A program made the translations under genes and the position numbers. Below the pieces are notes generated by a model that saw only the letters and a list, made by a program, of their open reading frames with translations, did not search any database and was not told where the DNA came from. A stretch of DNA of 64,000 nt from Stieleria magnilauensis (lineage in GTDB: Bacteria; Planctomycetota; Planctomycetia; Pirellulales; Pirellulaceae), in the NCBI GenBank assembly GCA_007753675.1, contig CP036432.1:2144394-2208393 (forward strand), given 5' to 3'. This document shows positions 27,329-36,106 of the stretch, one piece after another; position 1 is the first letter of the stretch; each line of letters begins with the position of its first letter.

Positions 27329-27816
27329 AGGATGATTTTCAATCCCGTCTGGAATCGGCGATCCAGCGGGGGCAACGGCGACGCGATCATTCGGCCAGCG
27401 AAGCGAAACGCAAGGAGTTGACCGAGGAGGAACTGAAGCGGCTGCACACGTCCTATCGGCTCTCGTTGTCCGAGCGAATCGAAGTCAAGATGCGCAGCAT
27501 CATCGACGCCTTTCCGGGGTTTCGCCAGGAAGCCCTGTTCGGCGAAGTCGGTTGGGGAACGGCGTGTTATCGCGATGATTTGAGAATCAAAAGCGGACGT
27601 CGATCCAACGCCTACAGTCGATTCGAAATGGTCATCCGCCCCTACAGCGATCTGCGTGTGTTGGATCTGAAGGGCAAGGCGACCGTCGAAAACCGCGAGA
27701 TCTTCAATCGGTCGTTGTTCCGCAACATCGAGGAAGTCGATGTGGAAGAATTCGAAGACGTGATCGACGCGTGGACGATCGAGTACGCCGAGCAATACGC
27801 GGCCAGGTCGGCGTAG
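27325..27816 (+). CDS. Conserved-looking protein translationally coupled to tex
   Basis: A 163-residue cytoplasmic protein of unknown function. Its ATG overlaps the tex stop (ATGA) and GGAGG lies 8 bp upstream inside tex, so translation is coupled. The N-terminus is basic and helical (RLESAIQRGQRRRDHSASEAKR), followed by a globular part with RIEVKMRSIIDAFPGF and RFEMVIRPYSDLRVLDLKGKA and an acidic end (VDVEEFEDVIDAW). No signal or membrane segment is visible. I do not recognise a family; the coupling suggests a role with the Tex-like protein in RNA biology. Confidence 0.75.
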   Translation: MKDDFQSRLESAIQRGQRRRDHSASEAKRKELTEEELKRLHTSYRLSLSERIEVKMRSIIDAFPGFRQEALFGEVGWGTACYRDDLRIKSGRRSNAYSRFEMVIRPYSDLRVLDLKGKATVENREIFNRSLFRNIEEVDVEEFEDVIDAWTIEYAEQYAARSA

Positions 27817-27828
27817 GACGAGACGAAG

Positions 27829-27858
27829 TTTCAAGTTTCAAGTTTCAAGTTTCAAGTT
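27829..27858. repeat. TTTCAAG heptamer repeat
   Basis: Four tandem TTTCAAG heptamers lie directly before and into the TTG start of the VOC gene. Similar CAAGTTCCAAG and GGAACCTGGAATCTGGAACC repeats follow the same gene (28235-28378). They replace any recognisable ribosome-binding site. Confidence 0.75.
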
Positions 27859-28225
27859 GAACGTTCATCAACTCAATCACGTGGCACTGCATGTTGCCGA
27901 TGTTCCGGTCAGCGTGGCGTTCTATCGGGACGTTCTGTGTTTGCCGGCGATGGATCGTCCGGCGTTCGATTTTCCCGGTGCCTGGTTTCGCTTGGGCGTC
28001 GATCAAGAACTGCATTTGATCGGCGACCGCGACCTGCCGGTGCATTCAAGCCATCGTGGAACGCATTTGGCGCTCGTCGTCGATGATCTGGATGCTTGGG
28101 AAAAGCACCTGGACGCCCATCAGGCGACCCGACTCCCCCGCCGAATCCGCCCCGACGGTGCCCAACAGACCTTCGTCCAAGACCCCGACGGACACTGGAT
28201 CGAACTCTGCGTCCCGGGGAAATAG
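27857..28225 (+). CDS. VOC/glyoxalase-fold protein
   Basis: A 122-residue protein of the vicinal oxygen chelate fold, with two beta-alpha-beta-beta-beta modules (NHVALHVADVPVSVAFYRD and THLALVVDDLDAWEKHL). Likely metal ligands are His in LNHVALHV, a Glu or His in QELHLIG, His in GTHLALVV and Glu in GHWIELCVP, the usual four positions. The family includes glyoxalase I, dioxygenases and resistance proteins; the substrate cannot be told. No ATG is available; TTG at 27857 is the best start, within TTTCAAG repeats. It is flanked by short repeats on both sides. Confidence 0.8.
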   Translation: MNVHQLNHVALHVADVPVSVAFYRDVLCLPAMDRPAFDFPGAWFRLGVDQELHLIGDRDLPVHSSHRGTHLALVVDDLDAWEKHLDAHQATRLPRRIRPDGAQQTFVQDPDGHWIELCVPGK

Positions 28226-28376
28226 GTTTTAGGTCTCAAGTTCCAAGTTGCAGGTCGTCAGATTGCAGATTGGTCCGATCTTTTCGTGTCACCCATTTTC
28301 TTGCCTACTTCCCGTCTCCCCCATTTTTCTGCCAACTGCCAACTGACTTGGAACCTGGAATCTGGAACCTGGAACC

Positions 28377-29156
28377 CTAACGTCCTTCCAGCCGTTCGGC
28401 GATTTTGAGGTGGCCGTTTTGTCGGGCGAAGTAGGCGGCGGATTCGCCATCGATGTCGACCAGGTCTTTCTTCGCGCCTCGGGCCAGCAAGACGTCCACG
28501 ACTTCGGCTTGTCCTTCGGCAGCGGCCATCATCAGCGCGGTCCAGTGTTCGCCGTTGTCGACGGCGTTGATGTCCGCGCCGGCGTCCAGCAGGATTTCGA
28601 CCGTGGTCGGTGCGGGGCCGCTGGCGGCGTGAATCAGCGGCGTCTTGCCGGTCCGGTCGCGGGCATCGATCGTGGCATTGTGCTTGATCAGCAACTTGAC
28701 GATGGCGTCGTGACCGTTGTAGGCGGCCATGGCAAGCGGCGTCAGCCCGTTGGCATCGGCTTCGTTGACATCCATACCGCTTTCCAGGCAGAGCTCGACG
28801 ACGCGTAGCTTGCCGTCGTGGGCGGCCACCCGAAAGGCTTCGGGGCTGTACAACGCATTCGCAGTGCTCTGCGGCTCGGACAGGGGTGCCGGCTCGGACA
28901 GGGGTGCCGGCTCGGACAGGGGCGTCGGCTCGGATAGGGGCCTCGGTTCTGGTTCGGTGGCCTCGCCGTCTTGACTGTCAGTGTCTTGCGTGACGCTGTC
29001 CGCAACAGCGACCGTTTCGTTTGTGGTTTCGGTTGGGGGGCCGGTGTCGGCGTTGGAATCCGACGTTTCCCCGTTGCAGCCGACCGCCAACATCAGCGCG
29101 GCAAGACAGAGCGTGGTGGCCAGAACGTGGGGAAAAGAGGTCAAACGGGTGGGCAT
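28377..29156 (-). CDS. Ankyrin-repeat lipoprotein
   Basis: A 259-residue protein. The N-terminus has a lipoprotein signal with lipobox LAVGC (TLCLAALMLAVGCNGE), so it is likely anchored in a membrane. A polar acidic linker follows with tandem PLSEP repeats encoded by an 18-bp DNA repeat. The C-terminal half holds about four ankyrin repeats (GLTPLAMAAYNGHDAIVKLL; GKTPLIHAASGPAPTTVEIL; HWTALMMAAAEGQAEVVDVLL; GESAAYFARQNGHLKIAERL). Ankyrin repeats bind proteins; the partner is unknown. It is monocistronic, convergent with the VOC gene. Confidence 0.9.
   Translation of the reverse strand: MPTRLTSFPHVLATTLCLAALMLAVGCNGETSDSNADTGPPTETTNETVAVADSVTQDTDSQDGEATEPEPRPLSEPTPLSEPAPLSEPAPLSEPQSTANALYSPEAFRVAAHDGKLRVVELCLESGMDVNEADANGLTPLAMAAYNGHDAIVKLLIKHNATIDARDRTGKTPLIHAASGPAPTTVEILLDAGADINAVDNGEHWTALMMAAAEGQAEVVDVLLARGAKKDLVDIDGESAAYFARQNGHLKIAERLEGR
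28873..28944. repeat. 18-bp in-frame repeat in the ankyrin lipoprotein gene
   Basis: Four 18-bp units beginning GGCTCGGACAGGGGTGCC start at 28873, 28891, 28909 and 28927. On the coding strand they give the PLSEPA/T linker repeats. The unit is a multiple of three, like the repeats in tex. Confidence 0.88.
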
Positions 29157-29293
29157 GATGAGCGATCGAAAAGGGGCGTTGGGGTGATGTGACCGGTTGT
29201 GTCAACGGTCTCGCGATCCTGTTGGTGGTCACGGAGGCGAAAACGCTTCCGCGGTCTTCAGTATCTCACATTTCTTCACGGAGGAGCGATCCG

Positions 29294-29683
29294 GTGGCAA
29301 AGTTTTACGTTCAGTGTGGTCAGACGGAACTGGTACTCAACAGCGACACGGCGGATTCGGCGGCTTTGGCGATGATCGATCGCATTCTCGGGCCGCATTT
29401 GTGGATCTACGATGATCCCGGGTTGAGCGAATTGGAGTGCTGCCAGCATTTGATGTTGGAAGCGCTGTTGCATCTTCCCACCGAGATTTCGGTTAGCGAG
29501 CAGGGGTTTGACCGCGACGATGCCGTGAAGATCTCGGTCCCGGAGACGATTCACTGCTGGCACGCGTTGATGATCGGAATGCGGCGATTGTTCCGCGAAG
29601 CGGGTCTGGACCGCAGCGTCGCGGTGCTCGCCGGTGCCGAGGCGATCGATCGCGTGGTCTCGTCGCCTCGATTGCCGCGCTAG
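29294..29683 (+). CDS. Small protein of unknown function
   Basis: A 129-residue cytoplasmic protein. The frame extends upstream to 29189, but GTG at 29294 is preceded by GGAGGAG (29280-29286), one of the few clear Shine-Dalgarno sites here, and starts MAKFYVQCGQTELVLNSDT. The body is strand-rich then helical (AALAMIDRILGPHLWIYDD; LECCQHLMLEALLHLPTE; IHCWHALMIGMRRLFREAG). No family is recognised. It may be cotranscribed with the small gene at 29808. Confidence 0.65.
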   Translation: MAKFYVQCGQTELVLNSDTADSAALAMIDRILGPHLWIYDDPGLSELECCQHLMLEALLHLPTEISVSEQGFDRDDAVKISVPETIHCWHALMIGMRRLFREAGLDRSVAVLAGAEAIDRVVSSPRLPR

Positions 29684-29807
29684 AGCAGGCTGACCGCTCG
29701 CATGGCTGGAACCGGCGTGCTACCTTGGCGGATGTCGGGTCGATCGTGCGAACCCCGGGATCGGCCACGTTTTCTTCATGCCAAGAACGAGAGTGCGGAG
29801 TATTCAC

Positions 29808-30023
29808 GTGCAGCAGGTCAAGATTTTCAAGTCCGTCGATACCGAACTGGAAGACTTGGAAAAACAAATCAACCGGTTCATCCGAAAGAACAATGTGCGG
29901 GTGTTGTCGATCTCGGGCAATCATTCGGCGTCGGTGGATACCGGCACGGGACCGATGAACACGTTTTCCGGTGGCGATGTGACCGTGATCATGTTGTTCG
30001 AAATTGAATCTCCCAGTCGTTGA
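29808..30023 (+). CDS. Small protein of unknown function
   Basis: A 71-residue protein (GTG at 29808; ATG-like alternatives start at 29778). The N-terminal part is a charged helix (VDTELEDLEKQINRFIRKNN) and the rest has two strands (VRVLSISGN; VTVIMLFEIESP). It resembles a small alpha/beta cytoplasmic domain. It ends 41 bp before the ABC ATPase gene on the same strand, so it might be the first gene of that transcription unit. I do not recognise a family. Confidence 0.55.
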   Translation: MQQVKIFKSVDTELEDLEKQINRFIRKNNVRVLSISGNHSASVDTGTGPMNTFSGGDVTVIMLFEIESPSR

Positions 30024-30064
30024 TTCGGCCGCGTTCTTCTGAACCATGCACCCGGCGTCAGACC

Positions 30065-30823
30065 ATGATCGAAGTCGAAGCGTTCGTCAAACGTTACGGT
30101 GACTTTGTTGCCGTGGCCGGTGCGTCGTTCGCGATTCCGGCCGGTTCGGTCGCGGCGTTGGTCGGTCCCAATGGTGCCGGTAAGACGACAACGATTCGAA
30201 CCTTGTGCGGGATTCTTCGACCGACCGCGGGGCGAATGCGAGTGGCCGGCGCTGATCTGGCGGTCGATCCCATTTTGGTCAAACAACGCACGGCCTATGT
30301 TCCCGACGACCCGCCGTTGTTTGACACGTTGACGGTCCAGGAGCACCTGCAGTTCATCGCGTCGGCGTATCGTTTGACCGACTGGCAACACGACGCCGAG
30401 GACTGGTTGAGTCGGTTGACGTTGAGCGACAAGAAGAACACGTTGGCGTCGGAATTGTCGCGGGGGATGCGGCAAAAGGTGGCGATCGCGTGCGCCTATC
30501 TACGCCGCCCCGACGTCTTGCTGCTGGACGAACCGATGACCGGGCTGGACCCGCCGAGTATTCGCACGTTGAAGGAAACGATTCGCGAGCAGTCGCAGCG
30601 AGGCGCGACGGTGCTGGTCAGTTCGCACCTGCTGTCGCTGGTCGATGACTTGTGCGATTTTTTGGTGTTGATTCGACAGGGCAAGGTGTTGTTCAGCGGT
30701 CCGCTGGGCGAGGCCCGCGAGCGGTTCGGGGGCGCCAGCGGTTCTTTGGAAGAAGTCTTCTTTCGCTTGACCGGGCAACCGGAAGAACCCGACGATCAGA
30801 ATCTTGCGGTGAGCGATGATTGA
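30065..30823 (+). CDS. ABC transporter ATPase (ABC-2 exporter type)
   Basis: A 252-residue ATPase; the ATG at 30065 gives MIEVEAFVKRYGDF. All motifs are intact: Walker A GPNGAGKTT, signature SELSRGMRQK (LSRGM variant), Walker B VLLLDEPMTGLDP, and the switch histidine in VLVSSHLLS. It belongs to the CcmA/ABC-2 type. It overlaps the permease gene by 8 bp, so the two form a complex. The substrate is unknown. It is of interest that the exporter encoded further down lacks its own ATPase motifs. Confidence 0.93.
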   Translation: MIEVEAFVKRYGDFVAVAGASFAIPAGSVAALVGPNGAGKTTTIRTLCGILRPTAGRMRVAGADLAVDPILVKQRTAYVPDDPPLFDTLTVQEHLQFIASAYRLTDWQHDAEDWLSRLTLSDKKNTLASELSRGMRQKVAIACAYLRRPDVLLLDEPMTGLDPPSIRTLKETIREQSQRGATVLVSSHLLSLVDDLCDFLVLIRQGKVLFSGPLGEARERFGGASGSLEEVFFRLTGQPEEPDDQNLAVSDD

Positions 30824-32471
30824 TCCCGCTCTGACGCAATTGATGCGGATGCTGATGTGGGCCGCGGTTCGCCAAGGGTGGCGGTTGGTCAAGAAACCGT
30901 CCGGAGCGTTCTTCACCCTGTTCATGCTGGCGATGGTTTCATTCGGTCTGATGCCCACCGTGGTGATGGCGCTGAGTGATCAGAAACAGCCTTCCTCGAT
31001 CATTGCCGAGTTGCTGGGAAGTGCCATCCCGATGTTGATGTATGCCGCGGCGGCGATGATGGTGGTGACCGATTCGGGCAAAGCGATGTTGGAACTCAAG
31101 CCAGCGGAGCTTCAATTTGTGCTTGCCGGACCGTTCACCAATTCTCAGATCCTGTCGTACCGATTGTTGACGTTTGGGCTCGGATGGCTGCCGCTTAGTT
31201 TTTTCTTTTCGGTGTTTCTGCTGCCACACTTCGGCAGCCTGTTGGGCGGTTTTCTGGGGATCGCGTTGGGGGGAGCGTTCATCACGATGATCGCCTTTCA
31301 ATACACGCTGGTCAGATCCCGGATATCGCCAGCGCTCTTGCGAGCGATTCGCTGGAGCGTCGGGGCCAGTCTTGCATTGATCGCAACGGAGGTCGCTCAT
31401 CAGGTGCTGCGGTCGCCGGACGTTTATTCGGTGGAGATGATTTCCCGGGCGATCAATGACGGTTGGGCTGCACGAGTGTTGACGCTTCCGTTTCGTCCCT
31501 TTGTGTTGCTGATCGAAAGTGCGATCGGGATGGAGTGGCTGGGGGGGCTGTTGATGAGTGTCGCCCTGGTGGTGGGCATCACGGTCAGTTGTTACCGAAC
31601 CAACGGCGGATTCTCAGAGCTTGCGGTCGAGGGTGTCGCACGGCGGCAAAAGAAGCTGGAGCGGATTCGCGGCGGCAACGTCTACGCCATGTCGACGCGT
31701 CAGGCGGAACGGTCGCGGTCATTGCCCGCGTTCGGATGGTGGGGCGGTGTTGGGCCGGTGGCCTGGTCACAAGTCACATCGGCTATCCGCCGCACCGGCC
31801 GGTTGGTACCTGGGATGATTCTTATGGGGGTGGTGGCGGCGATCGCCGCTGCGGTACTGCTGCCCCAGTTTCCGGACACGATTCCCGATCCGGCCCGAAC
31901 CTATGCGGTGCCGCTTGCACTGGCGGCGTCGGCCTACGTGGGGTTTCTGGTGTCGATCACGGCGCAGAGCGGGTTTTCCGCAAATCGGCGTCTGTTGACA
32001 TGGTACCAGACGTTGCCGATCCGCCCGATGGCGATTGCGACGGGGATGGTCACCGGAACCGCGACGGTGTTGCTGGCGATCGAGTGTGCGTTTTGTTTGC
32101 CGGCCCTGGTGGTCAGTTCTCTGACGATGGTGCAGTCGCTGTCGGTGGTGTTTGCCGGGGCTTCATTCAGTCTGGCGTTTGCGTCGATGACCAATTTTAT
32201 TTCGGCGGTGACGGGGCTGCGTCCGATGCCCAGCGGAACCCCCGACGTCTTTCAGGGAGCGCGGGCGTTGATTTTCATGATGATCCTGGGACTTTCCATG
32301 ACACCGATCTTGCTGTTTGCCGTCGGATCGGCGGCAATCGCCGGGGTGCTGGTGGGGTTTTCTTGGACGTTTTGTTCGATTACCGCGGGGCTGGCGATGT
32401 TGGCGGGGCTGCCGGTGATGTGGTGGTACTCCGGGATTCGGTTTGTCGACAGCGAGTTTTTGGGTGATTGA
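30816..32471 (+). CDS. ABC-2-type exporter permease
   Basis: A 551-residue inner-membrane protein overlapping the ATPase gene by 8 bp. At least ten hydrophobic segments are seen (for example FFTLFMLAMVSFGLMPTVV; LLMSVALVVGITVSC; GVVAAIAAAVLLPQF; AIAGVLVGFSWTFCS). A cytoplasmic basic stretch (VARRQKKLERIRGGN) lies midway. It resembles large ABC-2 exporters found in planctomycetes; the substrate is not known. The next gene starts 127 bp later on the same strand. Confidence 0.85.
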   Translation: MIDPALTQLMRMLMWAAVRQGWRLVKKPSGAFFTLFMLAMVSFGLMPTVVMALSDQKQPSSIIAELLGSAIPMLMYAAAAMMVVTDSGKAMLELKPAELQFVLAGPFTNSQILSYRLLTFGLGWLPLSFFFSVFLLPHFGSLLGGFLGIALGGAFITMIAFQYTLVRSRISPALLRAIRWSVGASLALIATEVAHQVLRSPDVYSVEMISRAINDGWAARVLTLPFRPFVLLIESAIGMEWLGGLLMSVALVVGITVSCYRTNGGFSELAVEGVARRQKKLERIRGGNVYAMSTRQAERSRSLPAFGWWGGVGPVAWSQVTSAIRRTGRLVPGMILMGVVAAIAAAVLLPQFPDTIPDPARTYAVPLALAASAYVGFLVSITAQSGFSANRRLLTWYQTLPIRPMAIATGMVTGTATVLLAIECAFCLPALVVSSLTMVQSLSVVFAGASFSLAFASMTNFISAVTGLRPMPSGTPDVFQGARALIFMMILGLSMTPILLFAVGSAAIAGVLVGFSWTFCSITAGLAMLAGLPVMWWYSGIRFVDSEFLGD

Positions 32472-32598
32472 CCGAGTTATCGGCTTGTCAAAAATCGAGC
32501 GTTGACCGTACAGTTTGGCCGGACCAGTGATTGGGTCAGTCCTGACCGCGTCAGGATGTGGACCGGGTTTTCGTCTCCTAATTCTCTAAATCATTGAC

Positions 32599-34737
32599 AT
32601 GTTACGACCGGGTGAGGGCAATGCCGCAGAGATCAATCGCGCCGGCGAGGCACGCGACTTGGACCGAGTTCCGAGTGTCAGCGTGGTCGAAAAGACGATC
32701 GCGGTGTTGGTCATTGCGCTCGATGTCCAGGTCAACAAGCAGCCGATCGCGTTGCACGTGCTGGTACACGATCCGGCAGATCCGTTTCGGCAGTTGATGG
32801 ACGCGGCGGAGAAATCCGACATCGTGTTGCGGGAGTCGCCGTTCCGCAGCGCGGGGGAGACCTTTGCGACCGTTCGCCAGGGGTATGCGGTCGTGTTCGC
32901 CTTGGAGACCGGCAAGATGTTGGTGCTGGAGCGGGCCGAGGGGAGTCGGCTGGAAGCGTCCCTGATCGGCGAGACCACCGAGCATCTCTGTTTGAGCAAA
33001 TCGGAGCTGGCCGGCCTGATCGGGAAGCGCGAATCGGTGCGAATGTTGGTCGCGAAAAAAGAGCTGGAGTGCGAAACACTTTCGGGCGCCCAGGCACACG
33101 ACGGCGTCGGCGAATATCCGACACCGGTCCGGCGTTTGGTCGCGCTGTTGACTTTGGATCGGCGTGACCTGTGGCTGGTGGTTTTGTTTGCCGGCGTTGC
33201 CGGGGTGTTGGGCTTGGCGACTCCGCTGGTCATCGAAGGGTTGGTCAATGTCGTCAGTTGGGGAACGTATTTCCAGCCGCTGGTCGTGTTGGCGGGGATG
33301 TTGCTGACGTGCCTGGGGATCGCGGGTGTGCTCAAGGTCCTGCAGACGTGGGTGGTCGAGATGATCCAGCGACGTCAATTCGTGCGAATCGTCAGCGACC
33401 TGTCGCATCGATTTCCGCGTGCCAACCAGGCTTCGCTGCGGGGCGAGTATCCGCGTGAGTTGGCCAACCGCGTGTTCGATATCATGACGATCCAAAAGGC
33501 GACGGCGGTGTTGCTGCTCGACGGTGTGACGGTGGTGCTGACGACCGCGATGGGGATGATTCTGTTGGCGTTCTACCACCCGTTTCTGCTCGGGTTCGAC
33601 CTCGCCCTGATCTTCACGATGGTCTTCTTCACTTGGATCCTTGGTCGCGGTGGGATTCTGACGGCGATCAAGGAATCAAAGACCAAGTATGAAGTCGCCC
33701 ATTGGTTGCAAGACGTGATCGCAATGCCTTCGGCGTTCAAGACCGGCGGTGGCGAGCGGCTGGCGATTCTGCGTGCGAACCAGCTGACTTCGGAATACAT
33801 CAAAGCGAGGAAGAAGCAATTCGGCGTCGTGATCCGTCAGGTCATTTTCGCCGTCGGGTTGCAAGTGGCAGCGTCCACCGTGCTGCTCGGGCTGGGGGGC
33901 TGGTTGGTCATCGATGGACAATTGACGCTCGGACAACTGGTGGCCAGCGAGTTGGTTGTTACCGTCGTGGTCGGTGCGTTCGCCAAGGCGGGGAAGTCGC
34001 TGGAGAAGTTTTACGACATGATGGCGGGGATTGATAAAGTCGGTTACCTGCTGGACATTCCGCCGGACCCACGGACGGAGATCGGAACGATACCCCCAGG
34101 CCCCGCGGAGGTGTGTTGGAGCGAGCTGACGTTCTATTCGATGATGTACCATTGCAAGGTTCCCGAGGCCGAGGTTGCGGCCGGTTCTCGCGTGGCGATC
34201 ATCGGCGACGATCAGCCGGGCATGGACTACTTGGCAAAATCGCTGGCCGGTCTGATCGATCCTGACGCCGGCGTGATCCAGATCGCCGGGTTTGATGCCT
34301 TTGAAGCGGCCAGTGCCGACCCGGGTGAACTGGTCGGATACGCCGGACCGCCCGAGATGTTTTACGGTTCGATCATCGAAAATGTCAGCCTGGGGCGTCC
34401 CAACGTTTCACCCAATCGGGTGCGTCATGTACTCGCCGCTACCGATTTGCTCGAAGCCGTGCTCGCACTTCCCAGCGGACTGAACACCCCGGTCCAGACC
34501 GGCGGCTATCCGCTGACTCAGGATCAGCAATCGCGATTGATGATTGCCCGCGCGATTGGGCCGTATCCCCGACTGCTGGTCATCAACGGGCTGATGGATC
34601 ATTTGAGCCGCGAACATCGCGAATTGATTTGGAAAAAATTGACCGGTCCCGATGCGAATTGGACGTTGATCGTCTTTACCAACCGGGATGACGTTGCCGC
34701 ACTTTGCGATAGCCAGATTTCGTTGCACCTATCCTAA
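32599..34737 (+). CDS. Type-I-secretion-like ABC exporter with a degenerate (pseudo-ATPase) nucleotide domain
   Basis: A 712-residue protein with the architecture of bacteriocin/RTX exporters: an N-terminal cytoplasmic domain (1-185, perhaps a C39-peptidase-like fold without catalytic Cys), an exporter membrane domain (about 190-470, LWLVVLFAGVAGVLGLATP; IQKATAVLLLDGVTVVL; GGWLVIDGQLTLGQLVAS) and a C-terminal ABC domain (about 500-712). The ABC domain aligns by pattern but every ATP motif is lost: Walker A is GDDQPGMDYL (536-545) with no GKS/T, the signature is LTQDQQSR (639-646) rather than LSGGQ, Walker B ends INGLMD (662-667) with no Asp-Glu, and the switch His is Asn695 (FTNRD). The surrounding fold positions (SIIENVSLGRP) remain. 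It probably cannot hydrolyse ATP alone. It is followed by HlyD and TolC-like genes. Confidence 0.88.
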   Translation: MLRPGEGNAAEINRAGEARDLDRVPSVSVVEKTIAVLVIALDVQVNKQPIALHVLVHDPADPFRQLMDAAEKSDIVLRESPFRSAGETFATVRQGYAVVFALETGKMLVLERAEGSRLEASLIGETTEHLCLSKSELAGLIGKRESVRMLVAKKELECETLSGAQAHDGVGEYPTPVRRLVALLTLDRRDLWLVVLFAGVAGVLGLATPLVIEGLVNVVSWGTYFQPLVVLAGMLLTCLGIAGVLKVLQTWVVEMIQRRQFVRIVSDLSHRFPRANQASLRGEYPRELANRVFDIMTIQKATAVLLLDGVTVVLTTAMGMILLAFYHPFLLGFDLALIFTMVFFTWILGRGGILTAIKESKTKYEVAHWLQDVIAMPSAFKTGGGERLAILRANQLTSEYIKARKKQFGVVIRQVIFAVGLQVAASTVLLGLGGWLVIDGQLTLGQLVASELVVTVVVGAFAKAGKSLEKFYDMMAGIDKVGYLLDIPPDPRTEIGTIPPGPAEVCWSELTFYSMMYHCKVPEAEVAAGSRVAIIGDDQPGMDYLAKSLAGLIDPDAGVIQIAGFDAFEAASADPGELVGYAGPPEMFYGSIIENVSLGRPNVSPNRVRHVLAATDLLEAVLALPSGLNTPVQTGGYPLTQDQQSRLMIARAIGPYPRLLVINGLMDHLSREHRELIWKKLTGPDANWTLIVFTNRDDVAALCDSQISLHLS

Positions 34738-34762
34738 CGACACGCACTCGTTGTTCACTGAC

Positions 34763-36106
34763 ATGATCGCATCCGAACCTTCCGCCGATGACTTTCCGGC
34801 GCTGCAAATGGTCCGAACCGGGCGGATCGTACGCATCGTCGGTCGGATCACGTTTGTCACATTGATCCTTTCGATCGCGGCGATGGTATTCGTGCCGTGG
34901 CGGCAGACCGCGCGCGGCACCGGAATCGTTCGGGCGCTCGATCCACAGCAACGGCCGCAGCCGATGCTCAGCCAATCCAAGGGCGTGGTCAGCTACGTCA
35001 AACCGGGACTGCGCGAAGGCAGCTATGTCGAAGAAGGCGAGTTGCTGCTGCAGATGAGTCCGTTTGCAGCCGACGGCGTGGCGCAGATCAATACCCAGAT
35101 CATGGCATTGGAATCCAAATTGCAAGCCGAAAAGGCGAGCCTGGAGGTTGCCAAGACCAACGCCCAACTGCAATTTCAATCCGGCGAGTCGCTGAAAAAA
35201 TCGCTCCAGCAAGACTTCAACGCGGCCAAGCAAAAATGGGAACAGGCGAAAAACGAGGTCACCGCACTGCGCGCGGAACTGCGTGACAAAATGAATCAAT
35301 TGCAAGTCGCCGAAGACGTCTTTCCGCAAGGCCTGATCTCCCGCGAAGAGCTGTTTACCAAGCGTCGCGCGGTCGACGCTCAAGAAGCCAAGGTGCTCAA
35401 GGCCGAGAACGCCGAGCAGGAAGTTTACGCCGCCCTCGCCTCCAAAGAAGAGGAAATCGAAGCCAAGAAGCGGGACATCCGGATCAAGAACCAGGAGGCC
35501 AATGACAAGATCAATGCGGCCACCGGAAAGGTCAACACGGTTCAAAAAGAGATCTCGGATTTACGTAACAAGCGGTCGGAACTGGATCGATTGGAGATTC
35601 GGGCGCCCCGTTCCGGTTACATCCAGCAGTGGAACGGTGTCACCGGCAGCGACACCATCAAAGAGGGCGATCAACTGTTCGTCATCGTGCCCGATGCCGA
35701 TGAATTGGCGGTCGAAATGAAGGTCAGCGGCAACGACATGCCGCTGATTCAGGAAGGGGATCCTGTGCGTCTGCAATTCGAGGGGTGGCCGGCGGTGCAG
35801 TTTGTCGGCTGGCCCTCGGTGGCGGTCGGGACGTTCGGCGGTAAAGTCAACCGGGTTTTCCCAACCGACGATGGAATGGGGTATTTCCGCGTGATCGTCA
35901 CGCCGGACAATCATTTTCCACGGGAGGATGGCTGGCCGGATGACCGATACCTTCGTCAAGGTGTGCGGGCAAACGGATGGGTTTTGCTGAAACGAGTTCC
36001 TCTCGGTTATGAGATATGGCGTCAATTGAACGGATTTCCCCCTGTCGTGGCCGACGACGAGCCCAAGAAGCAAAAGGCGGCGAAAGTCAAACTGCCCAAG
36101 CCTTGA
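34763..36106 (+). CDS. HlyD-family membrane-fusion (periplasmic adaptor) protein
   Basis: A 447-residue protein, ATG at 34763 (MIASEPSADDFPALQM). One membrane helix (VGRITFVTLILSIAAMVFV) anchors it in the inner membrane. A split lipoyl-like domain (QSKGVVSYVKPGLREGSYVEEGELLL) flanks a long coiled coil (about 100-265), and a beta-barrel part begins at APRSGYIQQWNG. This is the adaptor that joins an inner-membrane exporter to an outer-membrane channel. It begins 25 bp after the pseudo-ATPase exporter and overlaps the channel gene, so it belongs to the same operon. Confidence 0.92.
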   Translation: MIASEPSADDFPALQMVRTGRIVRIVGRITFVTLILSIAAMVFVPWRQTARGTGIVRALDPQQRPQPMLSQSKGVVSYVKPGLREGSYVEEGELLLQMSPFAADGVAQINTQIMALESKLQAEKASLEVAKTNAQLQFQSGESLKKSLQQDFNAAKQKWEQAKNEVTALRAELRDKMNQLQVAEDVFPQGLISREELFTKRRAVDAQEAKVLKAENAEQEVYAALASKEEEIEAKKRDIRIKNQEANDKINAATGKVNTVQKEISDLRNKRSELDRLEIRAPRSGYIQQWNGVTGSDTIKEGDQLFVIVPDADELAVEMKVSGNDMPLIQEGDPVRLQFEGWPAVQFVGWPSVAVGTFGGKVNRVFPTDDGMGYFRVIVTPDNHFPREDGWPDDRYLRQGVRANGWVLLKRVPLGYEIWRQLNGFPPVVADDEPKKQKAAKVKLPKP

